Origin: an uncultured Oscillospiraceae bacterium
GTDB lineage: Bacteria; Bacillota; Clostridia; Oscillospirales; Oscillospiraceae
Length of the DNA stretch: 20,375 nt
Assembly (NCBI GenBank): GCA_934655935.1
Contig: CAKUHJ010000022.1
Location: forward strand, 1-20,375
Direction of reading: 5' to 3'
The position numbers and the translations under genes were made by a program. This document shows, piece by piece, positions 14,039 to 20,375 of the stretch (within the stretch, counting starts at the first letter, position 1; each line of letters begins with the position of its first letter). The notes beneath the pieces are model-generated. The model did not search any database. It saw only the letters and a list, made by a program, of their open reading frames with translations, and was not told where the DNA came from.

Positions 14039-16015
14039 ATGAAGAAGCAAATCTCACGCCTGCTCTATCCGAATACGTTCTGGTATCTTCTGGTCATGCT
14101 CCTGTTTGCGGGCGCGGCGGCTGCGCTGCGGGAGTTTTATCTGGCTGCGGCGGAGCTCGCGGTCACGCTGCTCGTATTTCTGATCTGCCGCATCCGGCTC
14201 GCGCGCCGCAAGCGCCTTCTGATGGACTATGTCCAGACGGCGACGGATTCCGTCGGAATTTCCGTACATGCGGGCTCCCCGTTCCCCATGGCGGTCATCC
14301 GGATGCCGGAAAACGAGATTATCTGGGGAAACCCCGGCTTTTTTGAAATTACGGGACTTTCCGATAAAACCCGCTACCAGACGCTTGACGCCGTCATCCC
14401 CGGCTTTACAACCACCTGGCTGCGGGAGGGCCGCTCCGAGCTTCCGGGCGACCAGACCATCGCCGGGCGGCGCTACCGCGTCTACGGCAACTATGTCCGC
14501 TCCGAGGACGACGAAACGACGGTCATGCTGGCGACCATTTACTTTGCCGACATGACCGAGATGTTCAATATCCGCGATGAGTTTACCCGCACGCGGCCGG
14601 TGGTCGGCCTGCTGCTTGTCGACAATTACGACGAGCTGACGGCGAACCTCTCCGATTCGGAGGTTTCCACGCTCGACGCGCAGATCAACGACAGGGTCAG
14701 CCTCTGGGTGAAGGATTCGCATATGCTGCGCCGCAGAATTGAGCGCAACCGCTTCCTCCTCATCTTTGAAAACCGCGACCTTGCCCGCCTCCAGGAGCAG
14801 AAGTTCTCCATTCTCGACGATATCCGGCAGGTGTGCAGCTCCGCCGGCATCGCGGCGACCATTTCCCTCGGCATCGGCAAGGACGGAGCCTCCTTTGAGG
14901 AGGACTACCAGTTCGCCAATCTCTCCATCGAAATGGCGCTCTCGCGCGGCGGCGACCAGGCCGTGGTAAAGGACCGGTTCAACTTCTCCTTCTTCGGCGG
15001 GCGCACGAAGGAAACCGAGCGGCGCACCCGCGTGAAATCGCGCGTTGTGGCCGGCTCCTTGTCCGAGCTCATCAGCCAGTCCTCCACCATCTATATCATG
15101 GGCCACCGGATGGCGGATCTGGACGCGCTGGGCGCGGCCGTGGGTCTTCTGTGCCTTTGCCGCAAGCGCGGGAAAAAGGCGCGGATTGTCATCGATCTGA
15201 AGAATAACGCCGCGGCGGCGCTTTTGTCTCAGCTCCGGGCCAGCCCGGATTTTGAGGGCGTCTTCATTTCCGGCGAGGACGCGCTGGTGGAGGCCGACGC
15301 AAGAAGCCTTCTGATCATCGTCGATACCAACCGGCCCGACCAGGTCGAATGCAGGCCCCTGCTGGAGTCCATGCCCCGCGTCGCCGTGATCGACCATCAC
15401 AGAAGAGCGGCAGATTATATCGACAAGGTTGTCCTGAGCATGCACGAGCCGTTTGCCTCCTCCGCAGCGGAGCTTGTCACAGAGCTTCTGCAGTATGCCG
15501 TAGACGCCCGGGACGTCCGGCCTCTGGAGGCGCAGGCGCTGCTTGCCGGCATTGTGCTGGATACGAAGAGCTTTTCCATCCGGACAGGCTCGCGCACCTT
15601 TGAGGCCGCCGCCTTCCTCCGCAAGCTCGGCGCGGACCCCGTGGAGGTCAAGAAGCTGTTCCAGAACGATTTTGACGCCACGGTCAGCCGCTACCAGACC
15701 ATTGAGGCCGCGCGCCTTTACCGCGGCGAAATCGCCGTGGCCGCCGTGGACAAGCCCATCGGGCGCGTGATTGCCGCGCAGGCTGCGGACGAGCTTCTGA
15801 ATATTTCCGGCATCCGGACCTCGTTCGTCCTTTTCCCTCTGGACGGGCAGATCATCATCTCCGCCCGGTCCATCGGCACGTGCAATGTGCAGGTGGTGCT
15901 TGAGCGCCTGGGCGGCGGCGGAAACGGCGCGACCGCCGGCGCACAGATTTCCGGCAAATCGCTTCAGGAGGTCCTGGAGGCGCTGATTGCCTCTATCGAC
16001 AAATCCGTCAAATAA
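14039..16015 (+). CDS. gdpP: Cyclic-di-AMP phosphodiesterase, GdpP family
   Basis: The 658-residue membrane protein hydrolyses c-di-AMP, the messenger of cell-wall and potassium balance in Bacillota. Two transmembrane helices (about 12-30 and 34-52) are followed by a degenerate PAS domain (about 75-170) and a degenerate GGDEF domain (about 175-315) reading SRGGDQ at 302-307, as expected for this family. The DHH phosphoesterase domain has H356, D360 and D362 in GHRMADLD, IVDTNRPD, and DHH at 452-454. The DHHA1 domain ends with the glycine-rich GGGGNGATAGAQ from 625. All metal-binding motifs look intact. AAAGGG lies 11-12 bases before the ATG. The order gdpP-rplI-dnaB is conserved in Bacillota. 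Confidence 0.95.
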   Translation: MKKQISRLLYPNTFWYLLVMLLFAGAAAALREFYLAAAELAVTLLVFLICRIRLARRKRLLMDYVQTATDSVGISVHAGSPFPMAVIRMPENEIIWGNPGFFEITGLSDKTRYQTLDAVIPGFTTTWLREGRSELPGDQTIAGRRYRVYGNYVRSEDDETTVMLATIYFADMTEMFNIRDEFTRTRPVVGLLLVDNYDELTANLSDSEVSTLDAQINDRVSLWVKDSHMLRRRIERNRFLLIFENRDLARLQEQKFSILDDIRQVCSSAGIAATISLGIGKDGASFEEDYQFANLSIEMALSRGGDQAVVKDRFNFSFFGGRTKETERRTRVKSRVVAGSLSELISQSSTIYIMGHRMADLDALGAAVGLLCLCRKRGKKARIVIDLKNNAAAALLSQLRASPDFEGVFISGEDALVEADARSLLIIVDTNRPDQVECRPLLESMPRVAVIDHHRRAADYIDKVVLSMHEPFASSAAELVTELLQYAVDARDVRPLEAQALLAGIVLDTKSFSIRTGSRTFEAAAFLRKLGADPVEVKKLFQNDFDATVSRYQTIEAARLYRGEIAVAAVDKPIGRVIAAQAADELLNISGIRTSFVLFPLDGQIIISARSIGTCNVQVVLERLGGGGNGATAGAQISGKSLQEVLEALIASIDKSVK

Positions 16016-16064
16016 AGCCCAAACATCCGAATTTACGCAATACATCTGGAAGGAGTTTTCAGCC

Positions 16065-16511
16065 ATGAAGGTTATTTTAACGCAGGACGTCAGAGGTCAG
16101 GGAAAGCGCGGACAGCTCATCGAGGTTTCCGACGGCTATGCCCGCAACTTCCTGCTTCCCAGGAAGCTTGCCCAGGAGGCGACCACAGACAATATCAACA
16201 CCATGCGCATGAACGACAAGGCCACGCAGGAGCGCCAGGCCAAGGAGCGCGCAGAGGCGCTTGAGATTTCCAAGAAGATGAAGGAGCTGACCGTTACTGT
16301 GCTCGCCAAGGGCGGCGGCGCGGGCCGTCTGTTCGGCTCGGTCACCAATACGGAAATTGCCGAGGCGCTTGCAAAGCAGACCGGCGTCCAGCTCGACAAG
16401 CGGAAGATTGCCCTTGACGAGCCGATCAAGACTACCGGCCTCTACCCCGTCAAATGCAAGCTGGGCTATGAAATCACAGGCGATCTGAAGATCGAGGTCA
16501 AGGAGCTCTGA
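16065..16511 (+). CDS. rplI: 50S ribosomal protein L9
   Basis: The 148-residue protein matches L9 at full usual length. The N-terminal rRNA-binding domain reads MKVILTQDVRGQGKRGQ and VSDGYARNFLLPR, a long connecting helix rich in Lys, Glu and Ala spans about 45-78, and the C-terminal domain has GRLFGSVTNTEIAEAL and IKTTGLYPVKCKL. The start at 16065 has GGAAGGAG 9 bases upstream; an upstream in-frame extension would overlap the end of gdpP and lacks L9 similarity. It sits 49 bases after gdpP and 33 bases before dnaB, so it is surely part of the same operon. Confidence 0.97.
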   Translation: MKVILTQDVRGQGKRGQLIEVSDGYARNFLLPRKLAQEATTDNINTMRMNDKATQERQAKERAEALEISKKMKELTVTVLAKGGGAGRLFGSVTNTEIAEALAKQTGVQLDKRKIALDEPIKTTGLYPVKCKLGYEITGDLKIEVKEL

Positions 16512-16544
16512 GCCTCTGACCGGAAGGAAAGGAAGGAACCCCCG

Positions 16545-17882
16545 ATGGACGAGCTTCTGACGCGGCAGATGCCGCAGTCGCTGGAGGCGGAGCAGGCTGT
16601 GCTCGGCTCCATTCTGATTGACGAGCGCTGCGTGCCGGACGTCATCGGCCTTCTGCAGCCGGACGATTTCTATCTGCGCCAGAACCGGGAGATTTTTGAA
16701 ACCATCTATACGATGTTCAACTTCTCCCAGCACATCGACCCTGTCACGGTGCTGGATAAGATGAAGGAGCGCGGCGTGTACGACGAGCAGCACTCCTTCG
16801 ACTATATCAAGCAGCTTCTCCAGCTCACGCCGACGGCGGCCAACGTCAAGCAGTACTGCGCCATCGTCCATGACAAGGCGCTTATGCGCAATCTCGGCAC
16901 CGCAGCCGGCGAAATCAGCGAAATGGTCTTTGCCGGCGCGGGAACCGCGCAGGAGATGCTGGAGGCCTCGGAAAAGAAGATTTATTCCCTGCGCAAGGAG
17001 AATTCCGGAGACAGCCTTCAGCACATCGGCAAGATCATGCTGAACGTCTATGACCGTCTGGAGGAGCTTTCCGCCTCCGGAAGCGCCATTCCGGGTATTT
17101 CCACCGGACTTCACGATCTTGACCGGCGCATCAACGGCCTGAACAAGTCTGACCTCATTCTCATTGCGGCCCGTCCCGGCATGGGCAAAACCACGATTGC
17201 GCTGAACCTGGTTCTGAACGTGGCAAAAAACACGGACAAGACCGTCGCCTTCTTCTCGCTCGAAATGTCCCGCGAGCAGCTGGTCTCCCGGCTTCTTTCC
17301 ACGGAGAGCTTTGTCAGCTTCAACAAGCTTGCCACCGGCCAGCTTGAGGAGGACGACTGGAACAAGCTTTCCATCGCCTCCTCTGCCCTCAGCCAGACGG
17401 ACATCCGCGTGGACGACAATCCCTCCATCACCGTCGCCGAGATCAACGCCAAGTGCCGCAGAATTACAAATCTCGGCCTGGTCGTCATCGACTATCTTCA
17501 GCTCATGACCGCCGCGGCGCCCGGAAAAACGGCGGAAAACCGCGTAAACGTCGTCAGCGACATTTCCCGTTCTCTGAAAATTATGGCGAAGGAGCTGAAC
17601 GTGCCGGTCATCTGCCTGAGCCAGCTTTCCCGCGCAAACGAATCGCGTACGGACAAGCGGCCCATGCTTTCCGACCTGCGCGAGTCCGGCGCCATCGAGC
17701 AGGACGCCGACAGCGTCATCTTCATCTACCGCGACGAATACTACAACCCCAACACCGAGGATAAGAACATCGCAGAGCTGATCGTCGCCAAAAACCGCCA
17801 CGGCGAAACGGGCCCGGTCAAGGTGCAGTGGCTGCCGCAGTTCTTCTGCTTCTCGGACCTGGAGTGGAAGCATGGAGAGTAA
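16545..17882 (+). CDS. dnaB: Replicative DNA helicase DnaB
   Basis: The 445-residue protein is the hexameric replicative helicase (called DnaC in Bacillus subtilis). The N-terminal domain begins PQSLEAEQAVLGSILID, and the RecA-like C-terminal domain has Walker A RPGMGKTT (about 210-217), the H1a-type FFSLEMS segment, Walker B LVVIDYLQLM, the LSQLSRANE segment and DLRESGAIEQDAD. The C terminus EYYNP and VAKNRHGETG is typical. There is no intein, which sometimes interrupts this gene. A purine-rich GGAAGGAA tract precedes the ATG. It overlaps tilS by 11 bases. Confidence 0.97.
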   Translation: MDELLTRQMPQSLEAEQAVLGSILIDERCVPDVIGLLQPDDFYLRQNREIFETIYTMFNFSQHIDPVTVLDKMKERGVYDEQHSFDYIKQLLQLTPTAANVKQYCAIVHDKALMRNLGTAAGEISEMVFAGAGTAQEMLEASEKKIYSLRKENSGDSLQHIGKIMLNVYDRLEELSASGSAIPGISTGLHDLDRRINGLNKSDLILIAARPGMGKTTIALNLVLNVAKNTDKTVAFFSLEMSREQLVSRLLSTESFVSFNKLATGQLEEDDWNKLSIASSALSQTDIRVDDNPSITVAEINAKCRRITNLGLVVIDYLQLMTAAAPGKTAENRVNVVSDISRSLKIMAKELNVPVICLSQLSRANESRTDKRPMLSDLRESGAIEQDADSVIFIYRDEYYNPNTEDKNIAELIVAKNRHGETGPVKVQWLPQFFCFSDLEWKHGE

Positions 17883-19239
17883 AATTCTCGCCTGGGCGGC
17901 TGCGCAGCAGCTTTTTTCCCCCGGGCAGACGGTGCTGTGCGCCGTCTCCGGCGGCGCGGACTCCGTGTGCATGCTGCACGTGCTGCTGGCGCTGCGGAAA
18001 ACGCTCGGCGTCGAGGTGGAGGCCGCCCACTTTCACCATGGGCTGCGCGCGCAGGAGGCAGACCGCGACGAGGCCTTTGTCCGTTCGCTCTGCCATTCGC
18101 TCGGCGTGCCGCTGCGCGTGGGCCGCGCGGACGTCCGCTCTGCCGCCGCGCAGACCGGAGAGTCCGAGGAGGAGGCCGCGCGCAGGCTGCGCTATGCCTT
18201 TTTGACCGGCTTTGGCCTGTGCGTCGCAACCGCGCACAACGCAGACGACAATCTGGAGACCATCCTGCTCAATCTGGTGCGCGGAACCTCCCTTAAAGGG
18301 CTGTGCGGCATTCCCCCGAAGCGGGACTGCGTCGTCCGCCCCATGCTCGCGGTTACCCGCGCGGAAATCGAAGCCTATCTTGCCGCGCGCGGGCTTTCCT
18401 ATCTCACCGACTCGACAAATCTGACAGACGGCGCGCTCCGCAACCGCCTGCGCCACCATGTGCTTCCCCTGCTCCGGGCGGAAAATCCGAAGCTTCTGGC
18501 CGCCTGCACCGAAATGTCCGGGCGGCTTTCGCAGGACGAGGCCTATCTGGACGCGCAGGCAAACGCCGCGCTTCGCGCCGCCGGAACGCCCGGCGGCTAC
18601 GACTGCCGCCTGCTGCGCACGCTGCCCGCGCCTCTGCGGACCCGCGCGCTGCGCGCGGCGCTTCATCAGGCGCACGTGGAAAAGCCGACCGCAAAGCACA
18701 TTGCCGCGCTTGATCGGATGCTCCTGCGCACAGACGGAACGGAGTGCGTCTGCCTTCCGGGCGGCCGCCGCGCGGTGCGCTGCTACCAGCTTCTGCAGCT
18801 GGACCCCCCGCTCCCGGTGCAGGGCTTTGCGCCCGTATCGCTGCTCCCAGGCTGCCGGTATGAAATTCCAGAGCTTCGGTGCACGGTTCGCTGCGAGGCG
18901 GTAAATTTCTTTGAAAAAAGCGGAAATTGCCCCTCCACATTTTTCGTGGATTATGCTAGTATAGAAAAAGAAGGCGGGCTGCTTCTTCGCCCGCGCCTGC
19001 CCGGCGACCGCATTTCGCTTCCCGGCGGCACAAAGTCCCTGAAGAAGCTTTTGATCGACCGGAAAATCCCGGCCAATCTGCGCGCGGGAATCCCGGTTCT
19101 GGCCGCCGGCGCACACGTCGCGGCGGTACCCGGCGTCGCAGAGGACGGCAGCTTCGCCGCAAGGCGCGGCTTTCCCGCATGGGCGGTTACACTGGAATAT
19201 CATCAGAACACAAAAGAGAAAGAGGATTCTGAAGTATGA
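17872..19239 (+). CDS. tilS: tRNA(Ile)-lysidine synthase
   Basis: The 455-residue enzyme attaches lysine to C34 of tRNA-Ile2, changing its decoding from AUG to AUA and its charging from Met to Ile. The ATP-pyrophosphatase P-loop SGGADS is at 26-31, followed by HFHHGLR, the family segment TAHNADDNLETILLNLVRG and the PxL turn in VVRPMLAVTRAEI. The C-terminal TilS domain reads LRPRLPGDRISLPGG and KKLLIDRKIP. The start overlaps the end of dnaB by 11 bases and its own stop overlaps the hpt start (ATGA), so translation is likely coupled along the chain. An AT-rich promoter-like patch lies inside the 3' part. Confidence 0.96.
   Translation: MESKILAWAAAQQLFSPGQTVLCAVSGGADSVCMLHVLLALRKTLGVEVEAAHFHHGLRAQEADRDEAFVRSLCHSLGVPLRVGRADVRSAAAQTGESEEEAARRLRYAFLTGFGLCVATAHNADDNLETILLNLVRGTSLKGLCGIPPKRDCVVRPMLAVTRAEIEAYLAARGLSYLTDSTNLTDGALRNRLRHHVLPLLRAENPKLLAACTEMSGRLSQDEAYLDAQANAALRAAGTPGGYDCRLLRTLPAPLRTRALRAALHQAHVEKPTAKHIAALDRMLLRTDGTECVCLPGGRRAVRCYQLLQLDPPLPVQGFAPVSLLPGCRYEIPELRCTVRCEAVNFFEKSGNCPSTFFVDYASIEKEGGLLLRPRLPGDRISLPGGTKSLKKLLIDRKIPANLRAGIPVLAAGAHVAAVPGVAEDGSFAARRGFPAWAVTLEYHQNTKEKEDSEV
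18934..18962 (+). promoter_or_regulatory. Possible internal promoter within tilS, upstream of hpt-ftsH
   Basis: TCCACA (18934-18939), 17 bases, then TAGTAT (18957-18962) with TGC in front (extended -10) lies in an AT-rich island of an otherwise GC-rich gene. It would start a transcript about 270 bases before hpt. Evidence is sequence resemblance only. Confidence 0.3.
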
Positions 19240-19799
19240 TTAATAAGACGGATATGCTGCAGGATATTGAGCGCGTTCTAGTCAGCGAGGAGGATATCCA
19301 CCGCCGCATCAAGGAGGTGGGCGCTAAGATTGCGGACGATTACCGCGGCAGGTGCCCGATCCTGGTGGGCGTACTGAAGGGCGTCGTGCCGTTCTTCGCG
19401 GAAATGGCCGCGGCCATCTCCATCCCGGTACAGGAGGATTTCATGTGCGTCACCTCCTTTGAGGGCGGTACAGCCTCGACGGGCAAGCTCACCTTCCGCA
19501 AGGATATCGACCACGATATCGAAGGCCGCGACGTCATCATTCTGGAGGATATCATCGACTCCGGAAATACGCTCCAGCTGATCGTCAATCTCTTCCAGGC
19601 CAGAAAGCCCGCATCCGTGAAAATCTGCGCGCTTCTGGACAAGCCCAGCGGACGGAAGGTCGAGCTGACGCCGGATTATACCTGCTTTACCATTCCGGAC
19701 GGCTTCGTCGTCGGCTACGGTCTGGACTATGAGGATTATTACCGCAACCTCCCGTTTGTCGGCATTCTGAAGCGCTCTGTCTATCAGGACGCGGAATAA
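19236..19799 (+). CDS. hpt: Hypoxanthine phosphoribosyltransferase
   Basis: The 187-residue enzyme joins hypoxanthine or guanine to PRPP in purine salvage. The PRPP-binding signature VIILEDIIDSGNTL is at 100-113, the loop I LKG at 47-49, and the C-terminal VVGYGLDYEDYYRNLPFVGIL (158-178) is typical of bacterial Hpt. The flexible active-site loop is unusual: where relatives have a Ser-Tyr-Gly, this protein has Ser74-Phe75-Glu76 followed by GGTASTG. Its ATG overlaps the tilS stop. The order tilS-hpt-ftsH is widely conserved in Bacillota, where Hpt and FtsH are co-expressed. Confidence 0.95.
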   Translation: MINKTDMLQDIERVLVSEEDIHRRIKEVGAKIADDYRGRCPILVGVLKGVVPFFAEMAAAISIPVQEDFMCVTSFEGGTASTGKLTFRKDIDHDIEGRDVIILEDIIDSGNTLQLIVNLFQARKPASVKICALLDKPSGRKVELTPDYTCFTIPDGFVVGYGLDYEDYYRNLPFVGILKRSVYQDAE

Positions 19800-19838
19800 T
19801 CCGTCCGCCCTGCAGGCGCGACCCAAAGGAGAACAACA

Positions 19839-20375
19839 TTGAATCAAAAACCGAAAACCATAAACCTGTTCCTGCTTCTCGGCGTGGTGCTTCTGGTATT
19901 CTCTCTGGTTTCCGGCGCGCTGTCCGGAAGCCGGAATACGAAGACTGTTTCCTACGCGCAGGTGCTCGACCTGTTTTCTGAGGAACGGGTCGAATCCTTC
20001 GTGCTGCAGGGCCCGCTGCTGACGATGCAGGTGCGCGGAAACGGACAGCCGTCAGCCGGAACGGTGAGCGCCAAAATCGGCGACACGGACGCCTTCCACG
20101 CAGATCTGGACGCGCTGATTGCCAGCCAGAAGGCCTCCGGAATTCTGGAGGATTACGATTACCGCCCGGCGGTGGCCTCCGTATGGGGCGGAGCCCTGCC
20201 CTACCTTGTCGTGGGCCTGATTCTGCTTTTCGTGTGGTTCCTGCTGATGAGCCGCGCAAACGGCGGCGCAGGCGGCATGAGCAAATTCACGCATGCCAAC
20301 GCCCGCTTCGGCGTCCCCACGGACCAGACCGTCACCTTCCAGGATGTGGCGGGCGCGGACGAGGAAAAGGAAGAG
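19839..20375 (+). CDS. ftsH: ATP-dependent zinc metalloprotease FtsH, N-terminal part (cut by window end)
   Basis: The first 179 codons of a membrane AAA+ protease are present; the frame is still open at the last base. A first transmembrane helix (about 8-28) is followed by an extracytoplasmic FtsH-ext domain with SYAQVLDLF and a second helix (about 120-137). Then come the MSRANGGAGGMSKF linker and the start of the AAA module, FQDVAGADEEKEE, the hallmark of FtsH just before Walker A. The start is a TTG with AAAGGAG (19825-19831) 7 bases upstream; no ATG or GTG is better placed. FtsH degrades misassembled membrane proteins and selected regulators. ATPase and zinc motifs lie beyond the window. 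Confidence 0.95.
   Translation, partial: MNQKPKTINLFLLLGVVLLVFSLVSGALSGSRNTKTVSYAQVLDLFSEERVESFVLQGPLLTMQVRGNGQPSAGTVSAKIGDTDAFHADLDALIASQKASGILEDYDYRPAVASVWGGALPYLVVGLILLFVWFLLMSRANGGAGGMSKFTHANARFGVPTDQTVTFQDVAGADEEKEE

Noticed and set aside
14054..16066. 670-codon minus-strand open frame
   Set aside because: It is antisense to gdpP, with no ribosome binding site and a low-complexity composition typical of a GC-rich antisense frame.
16077..17972. 631-codon minus-strand open frame across rplI and dnaB
   Set aside because: It is antisense to two certain housekeeping genes and has no recognisable motif.

Overview
The window looks like the chromosome of a GC-rich Bacillota species of the class Clostridia, most likely an Oscillospiraceae-type gut bacterium. 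The grounds are a SigA-type sigma factor, RNase J, a GdpP-type c-di-AMP phosphodiesterase, a T-box riboswitch, an SLH-domain surface protein, strong AGGAGG-type ribosome binding sites and GC-rich third codon positions. The genus is not resolved. No prophage, transposase, CRISPR array, tRNA or rRNA was seen. Coding density is high, and many long open frames antisense to real genes are artefacts of codon bias.

Layout, left to right. (1) The end of rsgA, then an intergenic stretch holding a palindromic repeat that resembles a dispersed element. (2) A small ferredoxin with four [4Fe-4S] motifs on the minus strand, divergent from a small lipoprotein on the plus strand, with two back-to-back sigma-A promoters between them. 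(3) A large minus-strand surface protein with three InlB-type repeats and three SLH domains, closed by a perfect 15-bp hairpin. (4) A T-box leader whose specifier reads UGG (Trp), followed by a 32-codon open reading frame with a strong ribosome binding site, then a three-gene ABC uptake system of the TrpXYZ type and a terminator. (5) A two-gene ABC exporter predicted to be a heterodimer with one degenerate and one catalytic ATP site. (6) On the minus strand, rnj (RNase J) followed by rpoD (SigA). (7) On the plus strand, gdpP-rplI-dnaB running directly into tilS-hpt-ftsH with short or overlapping junctions; ftsH is cut by the window end.

How the parts work together. The T-box should sense uncharged tRNA-Trp and release transcription of a tryptophan uptake system. 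The RNase J and SigA pair belongs to RNA turnover and core transcription. The last block joins c-di-AMP breakdown, ribosomal protein L9, the replicative helicase, tRNA-Ile2 lysidine synthesis, purine salvage and membrane proteolysis. Most of the window is housekeeping. The least ordinary parts are the T-box plus short-ORF arrangement ahead of the Trp transporter, the long structured region upstream of rnj, and the orphan ferredoxin/lipoprotein pair. Family and pathway assignments are by recognition of motifs and gene order; no database search was run.
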